From positions 372,001-436,000 of the forward strand of contig NZ_JAUQSY010000004.1 of assembly GCF_030580865.1 (NCBI RefSeq): a stretch of 64,000 nt of DNA, in the 5' to 3' direction. How positions within the stretch are numbered: position 1 is the first letter of the stretch; each line of letters opens with the position of its first letter. Under the pieces are notes generated by a model that worked only from the letters and a program-made list of their open reading frames with translations, made no database searches and was not told where the DNA came from. Source of the DNA: Hymenobacter aranciens (GTDB lineage Bacteria; Bacteroidota; Bacteroidia; Cytophagales; Hymenobacteraceae). This document shows, piece after piece, positions 38,246 to 46,824 of this stretch. A program made the translations under genes and the position numbers.

Positions 38246-39298
38246 ATGAATCTGTCCTCGCGCAACATTGCCATTCTGCTGGCCATTCTGGTTGCCGGTG
38301 TGCTCACCACTTTCGCTTACATCTTGCCTTCACTGTCGTTTCAGGAGGCGTTTTTGGCAACGGGCGTGACGGTGGCGGCCTGCTTTCTCTTGCTTTATCT
38401 GTCGTTCGAAGCGCTGATTTTCCGGGAAATCAACGGGATATACGCTGGCTTAGAACACATCAAGCGCAAAGAATTTAAAAAGCTGAGCAACAAGTTTTTA
38501 TTTCGCCCTGAGCCAATCAAGCGAGTGCGCGACGAGATTTTACAGATGGCCGAGCGCCGCCAACAGGAGCTGGACGAACTGATGCGCCTGCAGGCCCTGC
38601 GCCGAGAGTTTCTGGCCGATGTCTCGCATGAGCTAAAAACGCCGCTATTTGCAGCTCAGGGCTTTGTGCATACTATTTTAGATGATGAAGACGACGATAT
38701 TGACGTGGCCACCCGCCGCAAGTTTCTGAGCAAAGCCGCCGCCAGCCTCGACACCCTCGATGCGCTGGTGCAGGACCTTGTGACCATTGCCCAACTCGAA
38801 AAAGGGGTGGTGAGAATGCGCCGTCAGCGCTTCGATGTGGTGGCGCTGGTACAGGAGATTTTTGAGCTGCTGGAGCAGCAAGCCGAGCACCGGGGCACTA
38901 CGCTGGCGCTATTTCCGCCCACCTTACCTACCGATGGGCTAATAGTAATAGCCGACCGTAACCGTATCCGTCAGGTGTTAATCAATCTGATTGATAACGC
39001 TATCAAGTACGGTCGCGACAATGGCCGCGTGGTGGTGTCGCTGGTTGAAGGCAGCCGCCAGATTCGCATTGCTGTGCGCGACGATGGCGCTGGCATCGCG
39101 CCGGAGCACCAGAACCGGATTTTCGAGCGGTTTTATCGGATTGATAAAAGCCGCTCGCGTGACTCAGGCGGCTCGGGGTTGGGCCTGGCCATCAGCAAGC
39201 ACATTGTGGAAGCGCACAAGTCTACTATAAAGGTAAAGAGCACGCTGGGGGAGGGCACGACGCTGGAGTTCAAGCTCAGCAAACCGAAAGCGGTATAA
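38246..39298 (+). CDS. sensor histidine kinase (PhoR-like)
   Basis: The 350-residue protein has two transmembrane helices near the N-terminus (LLAILVAGVLTTFAYILP; FLATGVTVAACFLLLYLSF) with almost no loop between them. A short linker is followed by HisKA (H box LADVSHELKTPLF) and HATPase_c (N box NLIDNAIKYG, G1 DDGAGI, G2 GSGLGLAISK). The tiny outer loop suggests it senses something in or near the membrane. It is the cognate partner of the preceding response regulator. Confidence 0.93.
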   Translation: MNLSSRNIAILLAILVAGVLTTFAYILPSLSFQEAFLATGVTVAACFLLLYLSFEALIFREINGIYAGLEHIKRKEFKKLSNKFLFRPEPIKRVRDEILQMAERRQQELDELMRLQALRREFLADVSHELKTPLFAAQGFVHTILDDEDDDIDVATRRKFLSKAAASLDTLDALVQDLVTIAQLEKGVVRMRRQRFDVVALVQEIFELLEQQAEHRGTTLALFPPTLPTDGLIVIADRNRIRQVLINLIDNAIKYGRDNGRVVVSLVEGSRQIRIAVRDDGAGIAPEHQNRIFERFYRIDKSRSRDSGGSGLGLAISKHIVEAHKSTIKVKSTLGEGTTLEFKLSKPKAV

Positions 39299-39301
39299 GA
39301 A

Positions 39302-39398
39302 CTGTCATGCTGAGCGCAGCGAAGTATCCTATCACGCCGGAATGATTTACTGCATCGTTGCAGCGTGAGAGGATACTTCGCTGCGCTCAGCATGACAG
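39302..39398. repeat. dispersed palindrome, CATGCTGAGCGCAGCGAAG family, copy 3
   Basis: ctgtcatgctgagcgcagcgaag (39302-39324) is inverted exactly at 39376-39398, with arms continuing as tatcct / aggata inside. It ends 22 bp before the pseudouridine synthase start. Confidence 0.88.
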
Positions 39399-39420
39399 GA
39401 GCCGTACCTTCGTGCTTCTT

Positions 39421-40134
39421 ATGAAGCTACCGAATTTCAAGGACCTCATCCTATTCGAAAACGACGACTACCTCGTCGTGAATAAACCGCCCTTCCTGGC
39501 CACACTCGACGAGCGGGTGGGCGGCGCGCCTAACCTGCTGCGCCTAGCCCGGCAGGACTACGACGACATCCAGGCTGCCCACCGCCTCGACCGCGAAACC
39601 AGCGGCGCGCTGGCCTTCGCCAAAAATCCGGCCGCCTACCGCCACCTCGCTATGCAGTTTGAAAACCGCGAGGTGAACAAGCAGTATCATGCCGTAGTGT
39701 GGGGCACGCCGCAGCTGGACAAGGTGTTGGTGGAGCGCAATATTGAGAACACCACGCGGGGCAAAGCCCGGCTGGCCTATAAGGGTAAAGAGGCCGAAAC
39801 GGTGTTTACGACCCTCGAAACCTACGCCCGCCACGCCCTCATTCTGGCCGAGCCCATCACCGGCCGGATGCACCAGATTCGCCTGCACCTGATGTATTTG
39901 CAGGCGCCCATCGTGGGTGATGTGACGTATGGCGGCGAGGATTTTTACCTTTCTTCCTTAAAAAAGAAGTTTAACATGAAGGAAGGCGAGGAGGAACAGC
40001 CCTTCATTAAGCGCTTCGCGCTGCACGCGGCGCGGCTGCAATTCACGGGGCTGGATGGCGAACAAATCGTGGTGGAAGCACCATATCCGAAGGATTTCCG
40101 GGTGCTGGTGGATGTGCTTCGGCAGAATCATTAA
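39421..40134 (+). CDS. RluA-family pseudouridine synthase
   Basis: It isomerises uridine to pseudouridine in rRNA or tRNA. From the ATG at 39421 it has 237 residues. The catalytic motif HRLDRETSG (about residues 56-64, with the essential Asp), the EPITGRMHQIRLHL block and the C-terminal HAARLQF are typical. It lacks an S4 RNA-binding domain, so it resembles the short RluA/TruC branch more than RluC/RluD. An earlier frame start at 39358 lies in the repeat and is rejected. Confidence 0.9.
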   Translation: MKLPNFKDLILFENDDYLVVNKPPFLATLDERVGGAPNLLRLARQDYDDIQAAHRLDRETSGALAFAKNPAAYRHLAMQFENREVNKQYHAVVWGTPQLDKVLVERNIENTTRGKARLAYKGKEAETVFTTLETYARHALILAEPITGRMHQIRLHLMYLQAPIVGDVTYGGEDFYLSSLKKKFNMKEGEEEQPFIKRFALHAARLQFTGLDGEQIVVEAPYPKDFRVLVDVLRQNH

Positions 40135-40146
40135 GCCCTCGAGTCG

Positions 40147-40710
40147 ATGCAGGACGTTTGGAAACGCTTTGAAAACTGGCTGCAAGCCAATGCACCGCAG
40201 TTGCTGGAAGATTTGAATCCGCCTGCGTCGGAAGACGAGTTGCAGCAACTAACGACACTTATTGGAACTGAGTTACCGGCTGATTTTCCAGCCTTCTACC
40301 GCATTCACAACGGACAGAAAGGCAAGTTGGGCGGCCTGATTGATGCCGAAGAACTGCTATCGGTTTCGCGGATGATTGATGAATGGACCATCTGGAACGA
40401 CCTGCTGAAAGGCGGCGATTTCGACGGCACTATTTCCCAGCCTGCGCCGAGCGTGCGCGCCGATTGGTGGAACCCGCGCTGGCTGCCGCTAACCTATGAT
40501 GGCGCGGGCAACCATTGCTGCCTCGATTTGGACCCGGCTGAGGGTGGCAATTATGGGCAGGTGATTCGCATGTGGCACGACGATGCCGAGCGGACCTTGC
40601 TCACCGACTCCTTTGCGGAGTGGATGGAACAGTACGTGGCGGGGCTGGAATCGGGCGCGTACGTCTTCAGCGAAGACTACGACGGCCTCATCTCGAAGGA
40701 CGATTTGTAG
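40147..40710 (+). CDS. SMI1/KNR4 family protein
   Basis: This 187-residue soluble protein has the SMI1/KNR4 (SUKH) pattern: PASEDELQQLTTLIGTELPADFPAFYRIHNGQ near the N-terminus, then WLPLTYDGAGNHCCLDLDPAEGGNYGQVIRM. SUKH proteins often act as immunity proteins against secreted nuclease or polymorphic toxins, but many are stand-alone. No toxin gene is adjacent here, so an immunity role is unproven. It starts 12 bp after the pseudouridine synthase stop. Confidence 0.85.
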   Translation: MQDVWKRFENWLQANAPQLLEDLNPPASEDELQQLTTLIGTELPADFPAFYRIHNGQKGKLGGLIDAEELLSVSRMIDEWTIWNDLLKGGDFDGTISQPAPSVRADWWNPRWLPLTYDGAGNHCCLDLDPAEGGNYGQVIRMWHDDAERTLLTDSFAEWMEQYVAGLESGAYVFSEDYDGLISKDDL

Positions 40711-40760
40711 GGGCGGGCGGCGCAACTAGCCGCTTTACAGGCATAAATTCCCGGCCGGAC

Positions 40761-40791
40761 TTGGTAATGTGGCGAGAATTCGGTACCTTTG
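40761..40791 (+). promoter_or_regulatory. strong Bacteroidota promoter for rplM-rpsI
   Basis: TTGG (40761-40764), 19 bp, then TACCTTTG (40784-40791): the best match in the window to the TTG-N19-TAnnTTTG consensus. It lies 75 bp upstream of the rplM ATG. Confidence 0.8.
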
Positions 40792-40865
40792 TGTCCGTTT
40801 TTCCCGAAGCCGTACTGGTTTCGGGTTTATTGTCAATTGCTTAGTCAATCTTTTTCCATACACTC

Positions 40866-41318
40866 ATGGACCACCTGAGCTTCAAGACGACCCACGTCAA
40901 CAAGGCCAACGCCCAGAAAAACTGGGTTATCGTAGATGCCAGCGTAGCCCCGCTCGGCCGCGTGTGCAGCCAAATTGCCAACTTCCTGCGTGGCAAGCAC
41001 AAGCCCTCCTTCACCCCTAACTCGGACTGCGGCGACAACGTTATCGTTATCAACGCTGACAAGCTGCGCGTGACGGGCAAGAAAATGACCGAGAAAGTGT
41101 ACATCACCCACTCGGGCTACCCCGGCGGCCAGAAACGCCGCACCGTGCGCGAGCAGATGAACCGTGACTCGCGTCGCGTTATCGAGCACGCCGTGAAAGG
41201 CATGCTGCAGGACAACCGCCTGGGCGCCGCCCAGTACCGCAACCTGTATGTGTACGCCGGTGCCGAGCATCCGCACGAAGCGCAGCAGCCGAAAGCTATC
41301 GAGCTGACCAACCTCTAA
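40866..41318 (+). CDS. rplM: 50S ribosomal protein L13
   Basis: The 150-residue protein has the L13 signature (VIVINADKLRVTGKK...YITHSGYPGGQKRR...HAVKGMLQDNRLGAAQYRNL). The order rplM-rpsI-rpsB-tsf is the usual Bacteroidota arrangement. It is expressed from the strong promoter at 40761-40791. Length and ends are normal. Confidence 0.97.
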   Translation: MDHLSFKTTHVNKANAQKNWVIVDASVAPLGRVCSQIANFLRGKHKPSFTPNSDCGDNVIVINADKLRVTGKKMTEKVYITHSGYPGGQKRRTVREQMNRDSRRVIEHAVKGMLQDNRLGAAQYRNLYVYAGAEHPHEAQQPKAIELTNL

Positions 41319-41372
41319 GATTTCATCCGGCGTCGGCTTAACCTCCGCGCTATTTTTCAATTCATTCACCAA

Positions 41373-41759
41373 ATGGCAATTACCAACACCTCTGGTAGAA
41401 GAAAAACCTCGGTGGCCCGCATCTACATGCAGGCCGGGCAAGGGAATATCACTATCAATGACCGGGACATGAAATCGTACTTCAGCAACGAATTGCTGGA
41501 GAACGTCGTGAACCAACCCCTCGCAATCCTCGAGCAAGTCGGCCAGTACGACATCAAGGTGAACGTGAAGGGCGGCGGCATTTCGGCCCAGGCCGAGGCT
41601 ATCCGTCTGGCAATCACCAAGGCGCTTGTGAGCGACAACGAAGAAGTTCGCCCGGCCCTGAAGAAAGAAGGTTTCCTGACCCGCGACCCCCGCATGGTGG
41701 AGCGCAAGAAATTCGGCAAGCGCAAAGCTCGTCGTTCGTTCCAATTCTCGAAACGCTAA
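41373..41759 (+). CDS. rpsI: 30S ribosomal protein S9
   Basis: The 128-residue protein begins MAITNTSGRRKTSVARIYMQ and ends with the basic tail KFGKRKARRSFQFSKR that reaches the ribosomal P site. It lies 54 bp after rplM. No separate promoter is seen, so it is co-transcribed with rplM. Confidence 0.97.
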   Translation: MAITNTSGRRKTSVARIYMQAGQGNITINDRDMKSYFSNELLENVVNQPLAILEQVGQYDIKVNVKGGGISAQAEAIRLAITKALVSDNEEVRPALKKEGFLTRDPRMVERKKFGKRKARRSFQFSKR

Positions 41760-41762
41760 TCC

Positions 41763-41768
41763 AGGAGG
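41763..41768 (+). promoter_or_regulatory. strong Shine-Dalgarno sequence AGGAGG before rpsB
   Basis: AGGAGG is placed nine bases before the rpsB ATG. It stands out because the neighbouring rplM, rpsI and tsf genes have none, as is normal in Bacteroidota. Confidence 0.7.
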
Positions 41769-41777
41769 ACTTTCATC

Positions 41778-42545
41778 ATGGCTCAGACTACTTATAAGGA
41801 CCTGCTCGACGCAGGTGCCCACTTTGGTCACCTCACCCGCAAGTGGGACCCCAAAATGGCGCCGTACATCTTCATGGAGAAGAACGGCATCCACATTATT
41901 GACCTGAACAAGACGCTGGTATCGCTGGAATATGCGGCCAACGCCATTCGTAACATTGCCAAGAGCGGCCGCAAGGTGATGTTCGTGGCGACGAAAAAAC
42001 AGGCTCAGGAAATCGTAACGACGGAGGCCCTGCGCCTCAAAATGCCGTACGTGACCGACCGTTGGCTGGGTGGTATGCTCACCAACTTCGCCACCGTGCG
42101 CAAGTCGCTGAAGAAAATGGCCACCATCGACAAGATGGTGAAAGAAAACACCGCTTACGCGGCTCTGGCAAAACGCGAGAAGCTGATGATGAGCCGCGAG
42201 CGTGAGAAGCTTGACCGTGTACTCGGCGGTATCGCCGACCTCGGCCGCCTGCCCGCCGCGCTGTTTGTGGTGGACGTGAAGCGCGAGCACATCGCCGTGA
42301 AAGAAGCTCAGAAACTGGGCATTCCGGTGTTCGCTATCGTGGACACGAACTCGAACCCCGAGCTGGTGCAGTTCCCGATTCCGGCCAACGACGATGCCTC
42401 GAAGTCGATTCAGCTGATTATCAACGTTATTGGCAAGGCTATCGAAGATGGCCTGTCGGAGCGCAAGGTGGACAAAGAGGACGCCGACCGCAAAGAGGCT
42501 GACGAAGCCGCCATTGCCGAAAAAACGACTGCTGACGAGGAATAA
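41778..42545 (+). CDS. rpsB: 30S ribosomal protein S2
   Basis: The 255-residue protein carries the S2 signatures (DAGAHFGHLTRKWDPKMAPYI; PVFAIVDTNSNPELVQFPIPANDDA) and an acidic C-terminal extension (VDKEDADRKEADEAAIAEK). A consensus AGGAGG lies nine bases upstream. It follows rpsI by 18 bp. A terminator-like hairpin and a palindromic repeat separate it from tsf, which it usually precedes directly. Confidence 0.97.
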   Translation: MAQTTYKDLLDAGAHFGHLTRKWDPKMAPYIFMEKNGIHIIDLNKTLVSLEYAANAIRNIAKSGRKVMFVATKKQAQEIVTTEALRLKMPYVTDRWLGGMLTNFATVRKSLKKMATIDKMVKENTAYAALAKREKLMMSREREKLDRVLGGIADLGRLPAALFVVDVKREHIAVKEAQKLGIPVFAIVDTNSNPELVQFPIPANDDASKSIQLIINVIGKAIEDGLSERKVDKEDADRKEADEAAIAEKTTADEE

Positions 42546-42562
42546 GCCCTTGTAGCTCTTTG

Positions 42563-42613
42563 AGAAAAGGGGAACCTTCGAGTAGCAGTTGGCTCCGGGG
42601 GTTCCTCTTTTTT
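42563..42613 (+). terminator. terminator after rpsB
   Basis: The arms aaaaggggaacc and ggttcctctttttt form a long stem ending in a T-run. Partial termination here could set S2 and EF-Ts levels apart. Confidence 0.75.
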
Positions 42614-42627
42614 ATTGCGGCCGTGAG

Positions 42628-42805
42628 GCCGCCAACTCCCCTCCTGCTAAGGAGGGGATGTTGCGCTGAAAGCGCAACGGGGGTGGTTAGGCCTCCAGCG
42701 CCGATAGGACGAAGCAGTAATTTCCCGAAAGCCCTGCCGACGACCAACCACCCCAGCCGGGCCTGCGGCCTGGCGTCCCCTCCTTGAAAAGGAGGGGAGC
42801 TTGAT
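42628..42805. repeat. large imperfect palindrome, CTCCCCTCC family, copy 2
   Basis: The left half ctcccctcctgctaaggagg...gggggtggttaggcctcc (42637-42698) is inverted approximately at 42745-42800. Same layout as 11254 and 51232, with a different centre. It lies in the rpsB-tsf gap. Confidence 0.85.
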
Positions 42806-42840
42806 GTTCTTAAACCCAACCCTCCCAATAACTTACTCTA

Positions 42841-43677
42841 ATGGCCGCAATTACCGCCGCAGACGTAAACAAGCTCCGCACCATGACTGGCGCGGGCATG
42901 ATGGATTGCAAAAAAGCACTGACCGAAGCCGATGGCGACTTCGAAGCTGCGCGTGACATTCTGCGCAAGCAGGGTCAGAAAATCGCCGACAAGCGTGCTG
43001 AAAACGAAACTTCGGAAGGCTTCGTGGCCGTGGCCGTGAGCGAAGACGGCAGCAACGGCAAATTGGTGGCCCTGGCCTGCGAAACGGAATCGGTAGCCAA
43101 AGTGGCTAACTTCCGCGAGCTGGTGCAGCGCATTCTGGATGCCGCCGTGCGCACCAACGCTACCACCAAAGAAGAGCTGGTGGCTGTGAAAGAGGAAGAT
43201 GGCCTGACCATTCAGGAGCACATCACGGACCTGATGGGCAAAATCGGCGAGAAACTCGACCTGACTTACGTGACCTTGTCGGCTGAGAAGGTGGCTTCGT
43301 ACATCCACTCGGACAGCAAAAAAGGTGTGCTCGTGGGCCTGAAAAACGTAGGCGGTGCCGACATCGCGGCCGTGGGCCGCGACGTGGCTATGCAAATCGT
43401 AGCCATGAAGCCCGTAGCCGTTGACAAAGATGGTGTGGACTCGGCTGTAGTGGAGCGCGAAATCGAAATCGGCAAAGAGCAGGCGCGTGCCGAAGGCAAG
43501 CCCGAGGCGATGCTGGAGAAAATCGCCCAAGGCAAACTCAACAAGTTCTACAAAGACAACACGTTGCTGAACCAGGAGTTTGTGAAAGACGGCTCGCTGA
43601 CCATTGCCCAGCTGCTCGACAAAACGTCGAAAGGCATGACGGTAACGGACTTCAAGCGCGTGGCTATCGGCGCGTAA
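42841..43677 (+). CDS. tsf: elongation factor Ts
   Basis: This nucleotide exchange factor for EF-Tu has 278 residues. The conserved start VNKLRTMTGAGMMDCKKALTE is followed by NFRELVQRILDAAVR and a C-terminal part with LLNQEFVKDGSLTIAQLLD. No Shine-Dalgarno sequence is seen. The repeat upstream puts about 300 bp between it and rpsB. It is possibly transcribed both by readthrough and from a local promoter, which I could not fix. Confidence 0.96.
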   Translation: MAAITAADVNKLRTMTGAGMMDCKKALTEADGDFEAARDILRKQGQKIADKRAENETSEGFVAVAVSEDGSNGKLVALACETESVAKVANFRELVQRILDAAVRTNATTKEELVAVKEEDGLTIQEHITDLMGKIGEKLDLTYVTLSAEKVASYIHSDSKKGVLVGLKNVGGADIAAVGRDVAMQIVAMKPVAVDKDGVDSAVVEREIEIGKEQARAEGKPEAMLEKIAQGKLNKFYKDNTLLNQEFVKDGSLTIAQLLDKTSKGMTVTDFKRVAIGA

Positions 43678-43696
43678 GTGCTGCTTATTGCTAAAC

Positions 43697-43735
43697 AAAG
43701 AAGCCCCGCTGGTGTAATATCAGCGGGGCTTCTTT
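43697..43735. terminator. bidirectional terminator after tsf
   Basis: The perfect 15-bp stem aaagaagccccgctg / cagcggggcttcttt has a 9-nt loop. It also covers the stop codon of the convergent gene at 43734. Confidence 0.92.
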
Positions 43736-44042
43736 ATTCATCCAGCGGAACTGGTTTTGTTATCAATTCCAGCACAATATCTGGCATATCTTCGTCTATC
43801 ACCAGCCCGTCGATATAGATGCTGGTTTCATCAGGGCGCATTAGCTGCCACTTTTTGAGCACTTCTTCTGCGTCTTCACCGGCGCTCATAAACATGTGCG
43901 TCCAAGGCGGGGGACAATATTGATTCCACATGCTGGTTAATGCGCCCAACGCGTCAAACAGGTCTTTACTACGCTCAAAAATTAGCTTACGTAGCGCTTC
44001 ATTTTCGGCCTTTAGCTTAGCTGTCATTGCCTCATCATTCAT
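43734..44042 (-). CDS. small hypothetical protein with N-terminal coiled coil
   Basis: The 102-residue protein starts with a helix of coiled-coil type (MTAKLKAENEALRKLIFERSK), followed by an acidic globular part. I recognise no family. Base composition is visibly lower in GC than the flanking genes, which hints at recent acquisition or weak selection. The stop codon lies inside the shared terminator with tsf. It may be co-transcribed with the upstream lipoprotein gene, 12 bp away. Confidence 0.55.
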   Translation of the reverse strand: MNDEAMTAKLKAENEALRKLIFERSKDLFDALGALTSMWNQYCPPPWTHMFMSAGEDAEEVLKKWQLMRPDETSIYIDGLVIDEDMPDIVLELITKPVPLDE

Positions 44043-44054
44043 GATGCAAGCTAA

Positions 44055-45071
44055 TCAATCATTGCGCTCCCGCCACATCCGTACCCGCAGTTGCGCATTG
44101 CGGCGCACGTTAATGTAGAACAGGCCGTAGTCGGTGAGGTGGAAGGAGTGGCGGAACTCTGGCTTACCGGGCAGGAAGAAGCGCATGAAGGACGGGCGGC
44201 CGGGCGGCGTTATCCAAAGTAAGCCGTTGTGAATCTGCGCGTCGGTGAGGTGGGGACGGACTTTATTAAAGGGGATGCCGACGCTGCCGCGATTGAGCGA
44301 GGCGGGGGCATAGAACGTATCGAGCTGCCAGGTGAGGGGATTGGTGACGAGGCCGTGGGCGTAGGGGGCGTATTCGTGGCCTTTAGAGACGGAGTTCCAG
44401 CTGACGAAGCAGCCGGTGGCCAGGGAGTCGGGACAGGGACGGATGGTGGTGAATTCCTGGGCTTTGGTGGGGAAACCGACGAGGTAGGCGGCTACTAGCT
44501 GGCGGCGGAGCTTTGGGTCGTTTTCGAAGAACTCGTGGAGCAGGCGGGTGGCGTGGACGGTGCCCTGGCTGTGCCCGGCCAGGATGATGGGGCGGCCGTG
44601 GTTGTAGTGCTTGAGGTAGTACTCGAAGGCGCGCTTTACGTCGGCGTAGGCGAAGGCAATGGCTTTGTCGCCTTCCTTATCTTCCTCATCGAAAAAGGAA
44701 TAGAGCGTGGCCTGCCGGTAGCGCGGGGCGTAGATGCGGGCGGCGCCATTGAACACGGTGGATTGGTGACGGATGGTGCTGCGCTCGACGGCGTGCGTGA
44801 AGGGCGCGTTCCAGGTTTTGCGGCGGATGTAGGTGGTGCGGTGCAGGAAGAACACGTCGGCGTCGGCGGTGGCTTGCTGGTCGCGCAGGTGCGACTCTTC
44901 GGGCACGAGGTCGGCCCAGTCGCAGACGTTGGGCAGGGCGGCCCAGCTGTCGAGCTTGGCGTAGTCGGGGGCCGCGGGGGGCTGGTAGTGCGCGAACTCG
45001 TGGCGGGGGGCTAGGATTTTGATGCTGCACGAGGAGAGCAGCAGCGTGAGGAGCAGGTAGGGAATTTTCAC
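44055..45071 (-). CDS. DUF3089 alpha/beta-hydrolase lipoprotein
   Basis: The 338-residue protein begins with a lipoprotein signal (LLLTLLLSSCS, Cys at about residue 15). The middle contains the nucleophile elbow GHSQGT (about residue 170), and VFFLHRTTYIRR with YAPRYRQATLYSFF upstream. This fits the DUF3089 hydrolase family. It is likely bound to a membrane facing the periplasm or surface. The substrate is unknown. It is the first of two adjacent minus-strand genes. Confidence 0.83.
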   Translation of the reverse strand: MKIPYLLLTLLLSSCSIKILAPRHEFAHYQPPAAPDYAKLDSWAALPNVCDWADLVPEESHLRDQQATADADVFFLHRTTYIRRKTWNAPFTHAVERSTIRHQSTVFNGAARIYAPRYRQATLYSFFDEEDKEGDKAIAFAYADVKRAFEYYLKHYNHGRPIILAGHSQGTVHATRLLHEFFENDPKLRRQLVAAYLVGFPTKAQEFTTIRPCPDSLATGCFVSWNSVSKGHEYAPYAHGLVTNPLTWQLDTFYAPASLNRGSVGIPFNKVRPHLTDAQIHNGLLWITPPGRPSFMRFFLPGKPEFRHSFHLTDYGLFYINVRRNAQLRVRMWRERND

Positions 45072-45112
45072 CGTAGAGGACGCAGAGGTTTTCGCAGAAG
45101 ACGCAGATAACT
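45072..45112. repeat. single-armed 7-bp-phased repeat (ACGCAGA units)
   Basis: The stretch ccgtagaggacgcagaggttttcgcagaagacgcag steps in 7 bp (GACGCAG, AGGTTTT, CGCAGAA, GACGCAG). No inverted partner was found, so it is only loosely like the heptad palindromes. Confidence 0.4.
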
Positions 45113-45119
45113 ACGCGGG

Positions 45120-46106
45120 CTAGGTTGTTAGGGTACGGGGCTGGCTGTTTTCGTCGTAGAGCAGGCTCATCGGCTGGGTGATGTCCTCGCGCACCTTAGC
45201 TAGGGGGATATTCCAGCGTTGCCACATTTCGCTCAGGGCCTGGGTGTAGGCGAAGTTGTCCCAGGGGTTGAAAATGACGTTGGAAACGTCGTCGAGCAGA
45301 GCGTCGAAGACGAGTTTGTCGTCGCCGGGCTTGGGGTAGCGGGGGTAGATGTCGGGCACGATAGCCAGCAGGTGGGCGGCGTAGTATACGCGGGCTTTGA
45401 ACTCGGCCACCTGGGCAGGGTGCAGGGGGCGCTGGGCGTCGGCATACACCTGACGCATGGCTTGGCCGATGAGGCCAATGTCACCAAGGGTGGAAATGAG
45501 GACAGCGGAACCGAGCTTTATACTGAAGACGAGGGTGTTCAGGTCGTCGTCGTACTCGAAGGGAATCGTATCCTCGGCGGGGTCTACTTCGAGCACGAAG
45601 ATGGAGCCGGGCACGAAATCGGCGTATTCGACGGGGACGCGCAGGCCTTGCAGGAGCGGAAAAAACGCCTGGAATTTTCGGAGCAGGGCGGCGTTTTCGG
45701 CCAGCGGATATTGGGGTTTTACCAGCGGGTCTTGTTCCTTAAACAGTTCGGTGATGAATATGCCGTAGAACATTTTACTCAGCCAGAGGAAGAGCTTATC
45801 GTTGCCGAGGGCGCGGAGGGCGCCGGGACCGGCGAGGGCGGCGGCTTGCACTTCTTTTTCCAGCGCTTCGATACGGGGGTGGAGCTCTGGAACGAGCGGT
45901 AGCCGCAAGTCCTGATAAGTGGTGATGCTGCGGTCGAGCAGCAGTATTTCGCGCTCAGCGAGCTGGTAGCTGGCTTGCAGCCACTCGGCGAAAACTGGGA
46001 TGGTGGCGGTGGTGGGCTGGCCGCTAAGGAAGCAGATATTGGGGCCGAAACGCAGGTTCTCGAAGGGGTCGTAGGGGGTGAGGTCGGCGGCGGAGTAATG
46101 GGGCAT
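45120..46106 (-). CDS. hypothetical protein
   Basis: From the ATG at 46106 the protein has 328 residues, soluble, with no signal peptide. The start FENLRFGPNICFLSG may be a conserved signature in related species, but I cannot name the family. Acidic and aromatic content is moderate, and there are no transmembrane segments. The earlier start at 46151 would add 15 residues without family-like character. It lies between the DUF3089 gene and another hypothetical on the same strand, with 48 bp and 125 bp gaps. Confidence 0.6.
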   Translation of the reverse strand: MPHYSAADLTPYDPFENLRFGPNICFLSGQPTTATIPVFAEWLQASYQLAEREILLLDRSITTYQDLRLPLVPELHPRIEALEKEVQAAALAGPGALRALGNDKLFLWLSKMFYGIFITELFKEQDPLVKPQYPLAENAALLRKFQAFFPLLQGLRVPVEYADFVPGSIFVLEVDPAEDTIPFEYDDDLNTLVFSIKLGSAVLISTLGDIGLIGQAMRQVYADAQRPLHPAQVAEFKARVYYAAHLLAIVPDIYPRYPKPGDDKLVFDALLDDVSNVIFNPWDNFAYTQALSEMWQRWNIPLAKVREDITQPMSLLYDENSQPRTLTT

Positions 46107-46231
46107 GAAGAAAGCGCGAACGTTGGAGGGCGCGTCCCGGCAAACAGCCAATCAACACCATAGGTTGGGCTAAGAGTGCAGGGGACGCGAACTACAAAGT
46201 TCGCGCTACTTATCGTTTTAGCGGGCGCAGC

Positions 46232-46633
46232 TTAGCGCGACAGCGAGTTGGCGGCTTTGATGAGCAGCTTGCTGAGGTTGGCGAGGGGGGCCGAGTAGGC
46301 GCCATCGGCCTCGTCGGCCACTTTAGCGGTTTCGGCGCCGAGGGAGGCCAGGATTTCGGCTACGTCGTGGGGGTTGGCATTCTTGTCGGCTAGGGCCTCG
46401 TGCAGCAGGCGCAGCTCCTGAGTAATTTTGGCCAGCCCGGGGCGGTCGGAAGACGCCAGCACGGTTTCCCAGCGCTCGATTTCGACATGGGGGTGGTCGC
46501 CTTTCTGGGGCGGCAGGCCGTGGCTGAGCAGGGCAAGCGTTTCGTCAAGCAGGGCCGAAGTTTGCTGGTCGCTCACAGTGAGCGGCACTTCCGGCGTGAT
46601 GACGTTATGGGGCGTGGTGGCGGTGGAATCCAT
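46232..46633 (-). CDS. hypothetical protein
   Basis: From the ATG at 46633 the protein has 133 residues. It is helical and acidic (DETLALLSHGLPPQKGDHPHVEIERWETVL; ADEADGAYSAPLANLSKLLIKA), with no signal peptide or known motif. An earlier start at 46717 would begin in non-coding-like sequence. It faces the Ala-rich lipoprotein gene divergently, and the two could share a regulatory region. No function can be given. Confidence 0.6.
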   Translation of the reverse strand: MDSTATTPHNVITPEVPLTVSDQQTSALLDETLALLSHGLPPQKGDHPHVEIERWETVLASSDRPGLAKITQELRLLHEALADKNANPHDVAEILASLGAETAKVADEADGAYSAPLANLSKLLIKAANSLSR

Positions 46634-46824
46634 GAGAAAAGCAGGGGAAGGGAGTATTGTTCGGCTATACTGTGGACACGGGAAAAGGTTGGTCGGGACG
46701 ACCTCCGGCAGTAGCATTTAAATTGACAACCTGAACAATGCAAAAAGCCGAACAGGTGAACGGGTTACTTTTCAGCAGCAGCGGAAATAAAGACGCATAT
46801 TTTCACCCTCAATTTCTAACTCCC

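Noticed and set aside
40147..40710. SMI1/KNR4 protein as immunity gene of a polymorphic toxin
   Set aside because: No toxin, Rhs or T6SS gene in the surroundings.
43734..44042. Reading this gene as part of a toxin-antitoxin pair
   Set aside because: No toxin-like partner; the neighbour is a lipoprotein hydrolase.
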